A stretch of 64,000 nucleotides of DNA from Butyrivibrio sp. CB08 (lineage in GTDB: Bacteria; Bacillota; Clostridia; Lachnospirales; Lachnospiraceae): positions 308,722 to 372,721 of the forward strand of contig NZ_RAIR01000003.1 of the NCBI RefSeq assembly GCF_003625485.1, in the 5' to 3' direction. Made by a program: the position numbers and the translations under genes. Below are positions 17,444-27,122 of this stretch, piece after piece. The notes beneath the pieces were generated by a model. That model was not told where the DNA came from. It made no database searches and saw only the letters and a program-made list of their open reading frames with translations. The first letter of the stretch is position 1. The number at the start of each line of letters is the position of its first letter.

Positions 17444-19846
17444 ATGAAATACGGATACTTTGACAGGGACAACGACGAGTATGTAATAGACAGGGTGGAC
17501 ATTCCCACCTCATGGACCAACTACCTTGGAGTGGAGGATATGTGTGCGGTGGTCAATCACACTGCGGGGGGATATCTCTTTTACCGCTCTCCTGAGTACC
17601 ACAGGATCACAAGGTTTAGGGGCAATGCGGTTCCCATGGACAGACCAGGTGACTATGTGTACATAAGAGACAGGGAGGATGGAGACTTCTTTTCAATCTC
17701 CTGGCAGCCGGTGGGTAAGCCCCTTGATAAGGCCCGCTACATCTGCCGCCATGGAATGAGTGTCACCACCTATGAGTGCGACTATAACGGCATTCACGCA
17801 AGCCAGAAGATGAGCATTCCTCTTGGTGACAACGCGCTTGTATGGGACGTTAATATCACCAACACCTCAGACAGGAAGAGGGAGCTTGATGTGTTTACCT
17901 ATGCCGAGTTCTCTTTTCACCATGTGATGATAGATAATCAGAACTTCCAGATGAGCCTGTACTGTGCAGGGTCAGAGTATCAGGACGGAGCCATTGTTCA
18001 CGATTTGTACTACGAGGAGGAAGGTTACCAGTACTTTACGGCAAACTTTGAGCCAGACGGCTATGAGTGCTTAAGAGATCAGTTTATCGGCACCTACAAC
18101 ACAGAGACTAACCCAAAGGCGGTTATCGAGGGCAGGCTTTCTGGCGGATGCGAAAAGGGCGGCAATCACTGTGCATCCCTTCAGAAGGCTCTGGTGCTGG
18201 AGCCTGGTCAGAGCGCGAGACTTCTCTTTTTCCTTGGAGAGGGTTCTTATAAGGAGGCAAAAGAGATCCGGGAGAAATACGCTGACCCGGCTGCCCTTGA
18301 TAGAGCTTACGACGCTCTTAAGGCTTTTTGGAAGAATAAGCAGGACAGCTTTAGGGTTTCATCACCTGAGGCTGGCGTAGATACCATGATAAACACCTGG
18401 ACGCTGTACCAGTCAGAGATAAACGTTATGTTTTCGAGGTTTGCTTCCTTCATCGAGGTTGGAGGAAGGACTGGCCTTGGCTACAGGGATACAGCCCAGG
18501 ATGCCATGACAGTTATCCCGTCAAATCCTGCAGGATGCAAAAAGAGGATCGTGGAGCTGCTTCGTGCCCTGACCACATGGGGATACGGAATCCATCTCTT
18601 CGAGCCAAGGTGGTTTGCGCCGGAGGATGAGAAGGAAAATAAGAAAAAACCTTTCAAGTCACCAACTGTTATCCCTGAGCCTGAAGGCTCATCCAAGGTC
18701 CACACAATTGCTGATGCCTGCGCGGACGATGCTCTGTGGCTGGTTCCAACCATCACTGAGTATGTGAAGGAAACAGGAGATGCGGGATTCCTTGGAGAGA
18801 AGTACGGATATGCTGACGGAGGCTGCGGAACAGTCTACGACCACATGAAGAAGATCGTGGAGTTCTCCATCAAGGAGGTTGGAAGCCACGGAATATGCAA
18901 GGGCCTTCGGGCAGACTGGAACGACTGTTTAAACCTCGGAGGCGGAGAGAGTGCACTGGTGTCATTTCTTTTGTACAAGGCTCTCACCTGCATGATAGAA
19001 ATAAGCGATTACCTGGGACTTGATGAAGAAAGGGACAGGTATGTTGATAAACTGAATGAACTTCAGGACGGCCTTGATAAGGTTCTCTGGGATGGAGACT
19101 GGTACCTTAGAGGCTTTACCAAAAACGGAAGAAAGATTGGCTCAAAAGAGAACAAGGAGGGCAAGATCCACCTTGAATCCAACGCATGGGCAGTTCTGTC
19201 AGGAGCAGCAAACGAGGATAGGAGCAGGAAGACTCTGGATTCCATCTATGAGCACCTCTTTACACCGTTCGGGATAATGCTTAATGGCCCTGCTTACACT
19301 GAGCCGGATGACGACATCGGATTTGTTGCCAGGGTTTACCCGGGACTTAAGGAGAACGCAAGTATCTTTTCTCATCCGAATCCATGGGTGTGGTCAGCTG
19401 AGTGCAGAGTGGGAAATGGCAACAGGGCCTTTGAGTACTACAAGAGCCTATGCCCATACTACCAGAACGACAAGATCGAGATAAGGCAGGCTGAGCCCTA
19501 TTCCTACTGCCAGTTCATATCAGGCAAGGACCACACAACCTACGGAAGGGCACATCACCCATTCATGACAGGCTCCGGCGGCTGGGCGTACTTTGCAGTA
19601 ACTCATTATCTTCTGGGACTTCGCCCGGAGTTTGACGAGCTGGTGGTGGACCCCTGCATCCCTGCAGCATGGGACGGATTTAACGTTAAGAGGCGCTTTA
19701 GGGGTGACATCTACAACGTAACAGTTGAAAACCCAGCTCACGTTCAGAAGGGCGTAAAAGAGATCTGGATTGACGGCAGGATAACAGACAGGATAAAAGC
19801 TATAGGAGATGGAAAAGAGCACGAAGTAAGAGTTGTAATGGGATGA
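17444..19846 (+). CDS. chbP: GH94 phosphorylase, probably N,N'-diacetylchitobiose phosphorylase
   Basis: An 800-residue intracellular phosphorylase of glycoside hydrolase family 94, matching the family length. The catalytic acid lies in GLRADWNDCLNLGGGES; Asp494 corresponds to the general acid of Vibrio chitobiose phosphorylase. SISWQPV, the IEVGGRTGLGYRDTAQDA block and the FSHPNPW block are also as I recall them in that enzyme. They differ from cellobiose phosphorylase, which has GFRDSNQD and FCHNNAW there. The expected reaction is (GlcNAc)2 + phosphate to GlcNAc-1-P + GlcNAc. Downstream mutase, transporter and nagA genes support a GlcNAc substrate. The start is the ATG at 17444 with GGGGAGAAG. 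Other GH94 specificities remain possible. Confidence 0.83.
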   Translation: MKYGYFDRDNDEYVIDRVDIPTSWTNYLGVEDMCAVVNHTAGGYLFYRSPEYHRITRFRGNAVPMDRPGDYVYIRDREDGDFFSISWQPVGKPLDKARYICRHGMSVTTYECDYNGIHASQKMSIPLGDNALVWDVNITNTSDRKRELDVFTYAEFSFHHVMIDNQNFQMSLYCAGSEYQDGAIVHDLYYEEEGYQYFTANFEPDGYECLRDQFIGTYNTETNPKAVIEGRLSGGCEKGGNHCASLQKALVLEPGQSARLLFFLGEGSYKEAKEIREKYADPAALDRAYDALKAFWKNKQDSFRVSSPEAGVDTMINTWTLYQSEINVMFSRFASFIEVGGRTGLGYRDTAQDAMTVIPSNPAGCKKRIVELLRALTTWGYGIHLFEPRWFAPEDEKENKKKPFKSPTVIPEPEGSSKVHTIADACADDALWLVPTITEYVKETGDAGFLGEKYGYADGGCGTVYDHMKKIVEFSIKEVGSHGICKGLRADWNDCLNLGGGESALVSFLLYKALTCMIEISDYLGLDEERDRYVDKLNELQDGLDKVLWDGDWYLRGFTKNGRKIGSKENKEGKIHLESNAWAVLSGAANEDRSRKTLDSIYEHLFTPFGIMLNGPAYTEPDDDIGFVARVYPGLKENASIFSHPNPWVWSAECRVGNGNRAFEYYKSLCPYYQNDKIEIRQAEPYSYCQFISGKDHTTYGRAHHPFMTGSGGWAYFAVTHYLLGLRPEFDELVVDPCIPAAWDGFNVKRRFRGDIYNVTVENPAHVQKGVKEIWIDGRITDRIKAIGDGKEHEVRVVMG

Positions 19847-19859
19847 GGGGGAATAAGAG

Positions 19860-21281
19860 ATGATCAGATTTGGAACAGGTGGATGGCGAGCAGTTATCGG
19901 CGATGAGTTCACCAAGGAAAACGTGCAGATATTATCCCAGGCTATGGCCTCCAAGATGAAGGCGGAGCACCTGGAGGAATATGGAATAGTCCTTGGGTAC
20001 GACAGAAGGTTTTTATCAAAGGAAGCCATGCAGTGGGCTGCGGTGGTGTTTGCAGCTAATGGCATCAAGGCCAGCCTTATAAACAAGTCAAGCCCTACGC
20101 CCCTTGTTATGTTCTACGTTATGAAGCACGACCTTCCCTATGGAATGATGGTTACAGCAAGCCACAACCCGGCCATTTACAACGGCATCAAGCTCTTTAC
20201 AAGAGAAGGAAGGGATGCGGATGAGACCGTCACTGCAGATGTGGAGCGCTACATCGAGGATGTGGCTCTTCCCGTTAAGAGCATGGACTATGAGGATGCC
20301 AAGGCCCAGGGCCTTATCATCGAGTTCTATCCTATAAACGAATACATCGACAATATCCTGGACAGGGTAAATGTAGAAGCCATCAAGGCAGCAGGCCTTA
20401 GGGTTGCTCTTGATCCAATGTACGGCGTTAGCGAGACCGCCATCAAGACCATCCTTCTTACAGCGAGATGCGAGATGGAGACCATCCACAGCCGACACGA
20501 CACTCTCTTTGGAGGCAAGCTCCCTGCTCCAAACGAAGGAGCCATGTCACCGCTTATGACCTGCGTCAAGGACTACCACTGCGACATCGGAATCGCCACA
20601 GATGGAGATGCCGACAGGATCGGAGTTGTGGACGACAAGGGAAGATATCTTTCTCCTAACGATATACTGGTGCTGTTGTACTACTATCTTGTTAAGTACA
20701 GAAAAGAGCACGGCCCGGTGGTAAGAAACCTTTGTACCACTCATATGCTGGACCGGATCGCTGAGCGTTTCGGGGAAGAATGCTACGAAGTCCCTGTAGG
20801 ATTTAAGCACATCTCAGCAGGCATCACAGAGCACGATGCACTTATCGGCGGCGAGTCCTCAGGTGGTCTTACTGTAAGAGGCCATATAAATGGAAAAGAT
20901 GGTGTTTATGCAGCAGCTCTTTTGGTAGAGATGCTTGCAGTTACAGGTCGCAGGATATCTGAGATCTACGACGATATAAGGCAGGAATTTGGCACCTTCT
21001 ATATGGTGGAAAAGAACTTCACCTTTAAGGCAGCTAAGAAGCCTGAATACAAAAAGATCCTCATGGAGGACAAGCTCCTTCCTGAGTTCCCCATAGAGAT
21101 CCAAAGGACTTCCTATATGGATGGTTGTAAGGTATACTTTAAAAATGGAGGATGGGTGTGCGCAAGGTTTTCCGGCACTGAGCCCCTTCTTCGAATCTTT
21201 TGCGAGATGGATGACCATGATCTGGCGGAGGATATCTGCAGGATCTTTAGAGATTTCTTGGGGTTAGAGGTAGAGCAATGA
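19860..21281 (+). CDS. Phosphohexomutase (PGM/PMM family), probable GlcNAc-1-P mutase role
   Basis: A 473-residue alpha-D-phosphohexomutase with all four active-site signatures: the phosphoserine loop TASHNPAIYNG (Ser101), the metal loop DGDADRIG, the sugar loop GGESSGG and the phosphate loop RFSGTEPLLRI. Family members interconvert hexose-1- and 6-phosphates. It begins 13 bp after the GH94 gene, so its natural substrate is probably the sugar-1-phosphate made there, giving GlcNAc-6-P for NagA encoded at the end of the locus. The GES(S)GG sugar loop alone does not fix specificity; glucose or mannose phosphates are alternatives. The gene overlaps the following kinase gene by four bases. Confidence 0.9.
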   Translation: MIRFGTGGWRAVIGDEFTKENVQILSQAMASKMKAEHLEEYGIVLGYDRRFLSKEAMQWAAVVFAANGIKASLINKSSPTPLVMFYVMKHDLPYGMMVTASHNPAIYNGIKLFTREGRDADETVTADVERYIEDVALPVKSMDYEDAKAQGLIIEFYPINEYIDNILDRVNVEAIKAAGLRVALDPMYGVSETAIKTILLTARCEMETIHSRHDTLFGGKLPAPNEGAMSPLMTCVKDYHCDIGIATDGDADRIGVVDDKGRYLSPNDILVLLYYYLVKYRKEHGPVVRNLCTTHMLDRIAERFGEECYEVPVGFKHISAGITEHDALIGGESSGGLTVRGHINGKDGVYAAALLVEMLAVTGRRISEIYDDIRQEFGTFYMVEKNFTFKAAKKPEYKKILMEDKLLPEFPIEIQRTSYMDGCKVYFKNGGWVCARFSGTEPLLRIFCEMDDHDLAEDICRIFRDFLGLEVEQ

Positions 21282-23011
21282 AGCGCAGAAACACACTGAA
21301 ATGGCAGATGCTAAGGCTCATGGCGATAGGGTGGTTTGTTCCCCTTACAGCTATAGTGCTGCTGTTTCTGTTGGTGGTATCTGGCAGGATCGATCGCCAG
21401 AGTGAGCGCATAATCACAACATCAATGGAAAAGGCGGCGGAGATCAGTATCCTCCGCCTTTCTGACTGTATAGATGCATCCAAGGACGCGTCTTATCTTC
21501 CGTATATAGGAGATGCCTGGGCGGAGTACCAGAGCAGTGGGGACTCAGGCAGACTCTATAACGACGTCACGAATTTCCTTTCAGCGCAGTACAAATATAA
21601 TCCTAGCTTTGATATCACGGCCCTTATTTTCGTGGATGAGCCCGATACTATCTACTACACAGGTAATACCACCGGAAGGGGAAGTGTATCAAGGATCAGG
21701 TTTTTCAAGGACCAGGTTCAGGGAAAGGCTATAGAGCTGTCCGAGGAACTTGATACCCGCACAGAGTTCTTTTCCATGGGCGGTCATGTGTATATGATCA
21801 GAAACCTCATGGGTAGGGGATTTAAGAGATATGCGGTCCTTATCATGGAGCTGAACCCGGAGGAAGTCTTTGAGAGCATAAAGAGTGTCTGGGAGTACCG
21901 GGGTATGAGCGTCTCCTTCGAGGGGCAGCAGCTCTGGAGCGAGGGAGATGTTCCGGAAACAATTGACCAGGCCGCAAGGAACGACGAAGTTGTCATGAAG
22001 AGCATCGCGGGAAAAGAGATGGTCCTGTGCTCTAAAAAGAGCGTCGACGGAAGCTTTAACTACGCCGTGTCCTACGACGCCACAGCTGTGAACCTGGAAA
22101 AGAGGACAATCACCGTTACCTTCTGTATCCTTCTGGTGTTCCTGATCCCGCTTATCTTTATGGTCATGTACTTCTTTAACAGAAAGATCACAGCCCCAAT
22201 CTCTGAGCTTACGGACGTATCCAAGCAGATTGCTGACGGCAACTACGGTGTAACGGCAAAGGTTAGGGAAGAGAACGGCGAGATCACAGATCTGTCCAGG
22301 AACTTCAACAAGATGAGCGACAAGCTCTCAGAGCAATTCAACAAGATATTTGTCGAGGAGATCGCCCTTAGGGACGCCAACATCCATGCGCTGCAGTCCC
22401 AGATCAATCCTCACTTTTTGAATAACACTCTGGAGATTATCAACTGGGAAGCCAGGATGCACGGTGAAGAGAAGGTTAGCAGCATGATCGAGGCTCTGTC
22501 AGTTATGATGAGCGCCACCATGGACAGGAACAGGCAGTCCCTCATCACCCTTGAAGAGGAGATGGAGTACGTAAATGCCTATCTCTACATAATAGAGTGC
22601 AGGTATCAGGAGAGGTTCACCCACGAGGAGATCATAGACCCGGCCCTTCTTTCGGTGAGGGTTCCGCGCCTCATCATTCAGCCGGTCATCGAGAACGCCG
22701 TAGAGTATGGCAACACCGGAGATGACAGGAGACAGATATCCCTTAAGATAGAGGGAACCAGGGACGGAGACAAGGTGGACATGAAGATAATGATCATCAA
22801 TCCTGGGGAGCCTTCCGAAGAGGATATGGCCAAGATAAAAGAGCTACTGACTGACGATATTGATATAAGGCCAATGGAGGAGCGCTCCACAAGAATTGGC
22901 ATAAGAAACGTCAACAGGCGACTTAAGATGATCTACGGAGGCGAGAGCCACCTTACGATCGAGCCCGATGGACAAGGAAATACAATCAGCACTATATTTG
23001 TCAAGAATTAA
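21278..23011 (+). CDS. YesM-type sensor histidine kinase
   Basis: A 577-residue membrane kinase. One helix lies at residues ~13-33, followed by an extracellular ~240-residue sensor region and a second helix at ~272-292. A HAMP domain and a His_kinase domain of the LytS/YesM class follow (QSQINPHFLNNTLEIIN, phospho-His379), then an HATPase_c domain (IIQPVIENAVEYG). Its ATG overlaps the mutase stop (ATGA). The partner is surely the YesN-like regulator at 26373-27116, and the pair brackets the ABC transporter genes. It probably senses the transported sugar directly or through the binding protein. The HATPase nucleotide loops are present, so the kinase looks functional. Confidence 0.93.
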   Translation: MKRRNTLKWQMLRLMAIGWFVPLTAIVLLFLLVVSGRIDRQSERIITTSMEKAAEISILRLSDCIDASKDASYLPYIGDAWAEYQSSGDSGRLYNDVTNFLSAQYKYNPSFDITALIFVDEPDTIYYTGNTTGRGSVSRIRFFKDQVQGKAIELSEELDTRTEFFSMGGHVYMIRNLMGRGFKRYAVLIMELNPEEVFESIKSVWEYRGMSVSFEGQQLWSEGDVPETIDQAARNDEVVMKSIAGKEMVLCSKKSVDGSFNYAVSYDATAVNLEKRTITVTFCILLVFLIPLIFMVMYFFNRKITAPISELTDVSKQIADGNYGVTAKVREENGEITDLSRNFNKMSDKLSEQFNKIFVEEIALRDANIHALQSQINPHFLNNTLEIINWEARMHGEEKVSSMIEALSVMMSATMDRNRQSLITLEEEMEYVNAYLYIIECRYQERFTHEEIIDPALLSVRVPRLIIQPVIENAVEYGNTGDDRRQISLKIEGTRDGDKVDMKIMIINPGEPSEEDMAKIKELLTDDIDIRPMEERSTRIGIRNVNRRLKMIYGGESHLTIEPDGQGNTISTIFVKN

Positions 23012-23113
23012 CAATTTCAGCAATCTGATTAATGGAGCTGTCAGGTTATTCTAGAATCAAGAAAAAACGAAGGTATTTGCACGTGGGGGTTACCCGTGCA
23101 GAAGGGAGATTGT

Positions 23114-24514
23114 ATGAAAATGAAAAAACTGACAGCGCTCCTTATGGCAGCGACACTTGCTTCTACATTGTTTGGTTGTGGAAGCGCACCAGCAGCTGAG
23201 GCTCCAGCAGAGACTCCAGCAGCTACTGAGAGCGAGGCACCTGAGGCTTCGGAGGCAGCTCCTGCAGCAGAGGCAACTGGCCCTGTAGAGATCACAGTAA
23301 CAACTACTTTTGCAGGTGAGGACAGTAATGCCCAGAACTACAAGAACGCAGTAGCAGGCTGGGAGGCAGCTACAGGTAACACAGTCAGCGATACATCAGC
23401 TACATCTGACGAGACATTCAAGACAAGAATTATCACAGACTTTGAGACAGGTTCAGAGCCTGACGTTCTGTTCTTCTTTAACGGAGCAGATGCCAACGAT
23501 TTCGTAAACGCTGGCAAGGTTGTTTCAATCGACGATATCAGAGCAGAGTTCCCTGAGTACGCATCAAACATGAACGACGATCTTATCGCAGCATCTCCAG
23601 CAGATGGCGTTAAGTATGCAGTTCCTGTTAATGGATACTGGGAAGCAATGTTCGTTAACACCAAGGTTTTAGAGGATGCTGGCGTTGCAATGCCAGGCGC
23701 TGATTACACATGGGATCAGTTCCTTGCAGACTGCCAGAAGATCAAGGATGCAGGCTATGCTCCAATCGCAGCAGCACTCGGCAATATTCCTCACTACTGG
23801 TGGGAGTTCGCAATCTACAATCAGCAGACACCTGCTGATCACTTAAATATCCCTGGAGCAGCAGATGATGCAACAGGTTCTCAGTGGGTAGCAGGACTTG
23901 AGGATATCAAGACTCTCTATGAGGCTGGATACTTCCCAGATAACACACTTTCAGCTACTGACGATGAGACATTCGCTATGTTCACAGACGACAAGGCAGC
24001 ATTCCTTCTTGATGGTTCATGGAAGGTTGGCGGTATTGTTGGTTCATGCCAGTCAGATCCTGACGATCCAAGCACAATCGACGCTGACAAATTAAGCCAC
24101 TTTGATGTAACTTACTTCCCTGGAAAGGGCAACAGAAAGACAACAGACCTTGTAGGTGGTCTTTCAATGGGTTACTACATCACAACCAAGGCTTGGGAAG
24201 ATCCTGACAAGAAGGCAGCAGCAGTTAGCTTTGTTGAGTACATGACAAGTGACGAAGTAGTTCCTATATTTGCACAGCACACAGCTTCAGCTCTTAAGAA
24301 CGCACCTAAGGTAGACGAGACTCAGTTCAATGCCCTTCAGGTTAAGGCTATGGACATGATGAGTGGTGTTACATCCCTTACAGGCGCTGTACAGGATCTC
24401 TTCAACGGAGACTGCAGAGTATCTACATTTGATGGAATGCCTGACATCGTTGTTGGCAACGTATCAGCAGCAGATGCAGTTCAGGAAGGTATCGACGTTT
24501 ATAATGCTCAGTAA
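23114..24514 (+). CDS. Sugar ABC transporter solute-binding lipoprotein
   Basis: The ATG at 23114 (after GAAGGGAG) is preferred to the in-frame GTG at 23096 because it places the basic n-region correctly. The ~466-residue product has a lipobox (LFGCG), an Ala/Pro/Glu/Thr linker and a family-1 extracellular sugar-binding fold (TVTTTFAGEDSN..., DVLFFFNGAD, GYWEAMFVNTKVL, AAFLLDGSW). It should capture the oligosaccharide, probably chitobiose or a related GlcNAc disaccharide given the locus, and hand it to the two permeases downstream. The codon use (many GCA and ACA) differs slightly from its neighbours, as is common for highly expressed binding proteins. Confidence 0.93.
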   Translation: MKMKKLTALLMAATLASTLFGCGSAPAAEAPAETPAATESEAPEASEAAPAAEATGPVEITVTTTFAGEDSNAQNYKNAVAGWEAATGNTVSDTSATSDETFKTRIITDFETGSEPDVLFFFNGADANDFVNAGKVVSIDDIRAEFPEYASNMNDDLIAASPADGVKYAVPVNGYWEAMFVNTKVLEDAGVAMPGADYTWDQFLADCQKIKDAGYAPIAAALGNIPHYWWEFAIYNQQTPADHLNIPGAADDATGSQWVAGLEDIKTLYEAGYFPDNTLSATDDETFAMFTDDKAAFLLDGSWKVGGIVGSCQSDPDDPSTIDADKLSHFDVTYFPGKGNRKTTDLVGGLSMGYYITTKAWEDPDKKAAAVSFVEYMTSDEVVPIFAQHTASALKNAPKVDETQFNALQVKAMDMMSGVTSLTGAVQDLFNGDCRVSTFDGMPDIVVGNVSAADAVQEGIDVYNAQ

Positions 24515-24573
24515 TTCGCAGATAGCAAGGCGCATTGTAATGCACTTGTTGCGGATCCAATGAGGGGTTACAT

Positions 24574-24613
24574 TTCGGCCGGCAATACAGCTTGTATTTG
24601 CCGGTCGAATTTT
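24574..24613 (+). promoter_or_regulatory. Intercistronic stem-loop between binding protein and permease
   Basis: TTCGGCCGGCAATACA pairs with TGTATTTGCCGGTCGAA through a 3-nt loop, with one G-T pair and one bulge, and TTTT follows. It lies 99 bases after the binding-protein gene starts its 3' spacer and 15 bases before the permease. It probably causes partial termination or protects the upstream mRNA, giving more binding protein than permease. Confidence 0.65.
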
Positions 24614-24628
24614 AAGAGGGGTTAGGAT

Positions 24629-25516
24629 ATGTCTAATATATACAGGAACAAAAAATACGTTCTGTTCTTTCTTGTGCCTGCATTTCTTTTTCTTGTGGTC
24701 TATCTATACTATCCATTTCTTGTAAACATATATGGGAGCTTCAGGCAGATCAAGAATCTTGGAACCTATGGCACCAAGTGGAATGAGCCTTTTTACGATA
24801 ACTACGTCAAGCTGGTGACAGATCCGGTGGTCTGGACATCACTTAAGAACACGGTGCTTATGATAGTCGCAACCATCGTTGGACAGGTGGGAATAGCTCT
24901 TTTGCTGGCGCTGCTTGTTGATAACATTGAGAAGGGAACACAGTTCTTCAGGACAGTGTACTTCTTCCCCATCGTTATCTCAGCTACAGCACTGGGACTT
25001 CTGTTTAACCTTATATTCCTTTATGATAAGGGAATGTTAAATCAGTTCCTTGAGCTCTTTGGAAAGACCACGCTTACGGACTGGAAGGGCGAGAAGCTTG
25101 CGATCTTCACCATGATGCTTCCTGTTGTGTGGCAGTATGTGGGATTTTACTTTGTAATCCTGGAGACGGGACTTAACAACATCTCTCAGGAGCTGTACGA
25201 GTCTGCTGCCATCGACGGAGCCACAAGATTCCAGAGGGTTATCTATATCTCGATCCCGCTTCTTAGAAACGTTATCTGCACATGTCTAACTCTTGGCGTA
25301 ACAGGAGCCCTTAAGGTATTCGATCTTCCATGGACCATGTTCCCCAAGGGAATGCCTCTTAAGGAGACCTTCCTTACAGGAACCTACATGTACTATCAGA
25401 CCATGGAGGCCAAGAACGTTGACTACGGTGCAACCTTAGCGGTACTTATAGTTGTCCTTGGTGTACTGCTTAGCCGCTTCACCAGGAAGGTGTTTAAAGA
25501 AAGCGAGGATTTCTGA
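24629..25516 (+). CDS. Sugar ABC transporter permease (MalF/UgpA type)
   Basis: A 295-residue integral membrane protein with six predicted helices and the EAA-loop motif ELYESAAIDGATRFQRVIYI, which contacts the ATPase. The N-terminus is short and cytosolic. It forms a heterodimer with the permease encoded immediately after it. No ATPase gene is in the locus. As in many Firmicutes CUT1 importers, energy is presumably supplied by a shared MsmX-type ATPase encoded elsewhere. Confidence 0.94.
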   Translation: MSNIYRNKKYVLFFLVPAFLFLVVYLYYPFLVNIYGSFRQIKNLGTYGTKWNEPFYDNYVKLVTDPVVWTSLKNTVLMIVATIVGQVGIALLLALLVDNIEKGTQFFRTVYFFPIVISATALGLLFNLIFLYDKGMLNQFLELFGKTTLTDWKGEKLAIFTMMLPVVWQYVGFYFVILETGLNNISQELYESAAIDGATRFQRVIYISIPLLRNVICTCLTLGVTGALKVFDLPWTMFPKGMPLKETFLTGTYMYYQTMEAKNVDYGATLAVLIVVLGVLLSRFTRKVFKESEDF

Positions 25517-25517
25517 T

Positions 25518-26369
25518 ATGAAGAGAAATAAACTGGGCCTTGCTGTTCTTTACATCATTTTGGGAGCATGGGCAGCAACTACCATATATCCGCTGTTCTG
25601 GGTTTTGGAGAACTCCTTCAAGGCCAAGGACAAGATCCTTAACAACAGTTTTGCACTGCCAGTGGGAGATCTCTTTACCCTGGCTAACTACAAGAGAGCC
25701 TTTGACAGGCTGGACATCCTCCATGCTTATGTGAACAGTATCTTTATCTCCGCATGCGTTACCCTGGGAGTTATGATGCTGGCTGGCCTTGCGTCCTTTG
25801 CTCTTGTGAGATTTGATTTTAAATTAAAGAAATTCTGCCACACTATGGTCATTGCAGCTATGATGTTTCCAGTATTCTCGACCATCATCCCTGTGTACAC
25901 CATGGAGACAGGCTGGCACATCACCAACACCTCCAGCTGGATACTGAACATGGTATCAGTTATCCTGCCACAAATAGCAGGTAATATCAGCTTTGCCATT
26001 ATCGTGCTTATGGGCTATGTGCAGTCACTTCCGCTGGAACTTGAAGAAGCAGCTCATCTCGAAGGCTGCTCAATTCCTCAGATCTTTTTCAGGATCGTGG
26101 TACCTTTAGGGAAGCCGTCATTTGTAACGGTTGCCATTTTCTCTTTTCTCTGGAGCTACAACGACCTGTTTACACAGATGTTCTTCCTGCGTCGACCTGA
26201 GATGCAGGCTATCACAAGGCTCCTTAACGAGCTGACCTCAAAAGAGGGAACCAACTACGGCCTTATGGCTTCAGCAGTTACTCTGGTAATTATACCGGTA
26301 ATTGTGGTGTATATTTTCCTGCAGAAGTATATAATTAAAGGGATGACAGCAGGTGCAGTAAAGGGATAA
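25518..26369 (+). CDS. Sugar ABC transporter permease (MalG/UgpE type)
   Basis: A 283-residue partner permease. The ATG at 25518, one base after the previous stop, is preferred over upstream in-frame codons within the MalF-type gene. Six helices and the EAA motif LELEEAAHLEGCSIPQIFFR identify it. The C-terminus ends GMTAGAVKG, a common tail of this subfamily. With the preceding two genes it completes a CUT1 importer for a disaccharide or small oligosaccharide. Confidence 0.94.
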   Translation: MKRNKLGLAVLYIILGAWAATTIYPLFWVLENSFKAKDKILNNSFALPVGDLFTLANYKRAFDRLDILHAYVNSIFISACVTLGVMMLAGLASFALVRFDFKLKKFCHTMVIAAMMFPVFSTIIPVYTMETGWHITNTSSWILNMVSVILPQIAGNISFAIIVLMGYVQSLPLELEEAAHLEGCSIPQIFFRIVVPLGKPSFVTVAIFSFLWSYNDLFTQMFFLRRPEMQAITRLLNELTSKEGTNYGLMASAVTLVIIPVIVVYIFLQKYIIKGMTAGAVKG

Positions 26370-26372
26370 CAG

Positions 26373-27116
26373 ATGTACAAAGTCTTGATCGTGGACGATG
26401 AGCCCGTAATCGTTGAGGGCCTTAGGAAGATCGTCGACTGGGAAAAATATAACTGCGTGGTGGTTGGCACAGCTTCCTCTGGAAAAGAGGGACTGGAGAT
26501 GACCGAGAAATTTCAGCCGGACATTCTTTTTACCGATATCAGAATGCCTGGTATGGACGGCCTTACCATGATCGCAGCGCTACGGTCTGAGCACAGCGAC
26601 ATGCAGATCGTGATCCTAACGGGATACAGGGACTTTGACTACGCAAGGACTGCCCTTAACCTTGGTGTGTTCCGCTACCTTGTTAAGCCCTCCAAGATGA
26701 AGGAACTTGACGAGGCCATGGAGAGCCTTACCAAAAGGCTTGAAGAGATAGGACAGGCCCAGGAAAAAGAGACTTTACCTGACAATGAGAGTGCCAACAA
26801 CTTCGTGGTGAAGCAGGCTATCTCATACATCGAGCAGCACTACAAAGAGAAGCTCCAGCTTACGGACGTGGCAGAGAAGGTGTATGTGAGTCACTGGCAT
26901 CTTAGTAAGCTTTTAAACAGCACGGGCAAGAGCTTTTCAGATGTGCTAAATGAAGTTAGAATAGAAAATGCCAAGAAACTTATGGAGGATTCATCCCTTC
27001 ATATCGCGGATATCTCTGAGAGAGTGGGCTTTGCTGATACTGCCCATTTCTCAAGGGTGTTCAAGAAGTACGCGGGGATGAGTGCCGGAGAATATAGAAA
27101 TAAATTCCTGAGGTGA
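26373..27116 (+). CDS. YesN-type response regulator (REC + AraC HTH)
   Basis: A 247-residue response regulator. The receiver domain has the acidic pair DDE (8-10), phospho-acceptor Asp55 in FTDIRMPGMDG and the conserved KPS. The C-terminal AraC/XylS double helix-turn-helix covers about residues 145-245 (LTDVAEKVYVSHWHLSKLL and ISERVGFADTAHFSRVFKK). It is the cognate regulator of the YesM-like kinase at 21278 and probably activates this sugar locus. The central linker is much shorter than in many YesN proteins (~500 residues), so it is a compact version. Confidence 0.94.
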   Translation: MYKVLIVDDEPVIVEGLRKIVDWEKYNCVVVGTASSGKEGLEMTEKFQPDILFTDIRMPGMDGLTMIAALRSEHSDMQIVILTGYRDFDYARTALNLGVFRYLVKPSKMKELDEAMESLTKRLEEIGQAQEKETLPDNESANNFVVKQAISYIEQHYKEKLQLTDVAEKVYVSHWHLSKLLNSTGKSFSDVLNEVRIENAKKLMEDSSLHIADISERVGFADTAHFSRVFKKYAGMSAGEYRNKFLR

Positions 27117-27122
27117 TTAGCT

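Noticed and set aside
17444..19846. Cellobiose phosphorylase assignment for the GH94 gene
   Set aside because: Motifs (SISWQPV, GYRDTAQDA, FSHPNPW) follow chitobiose phosphorylase rather than cellobiose phosphorylase as I know them, and the mutase/nagA context fits GlcNAc. Kept as an alternative only.
19520..20086. 188-codon open frame on the minus strand across the GH94/mutase junction
   Set aside because: Antisense to two well-supported enzymes, with low-complexity translation and no start signal.
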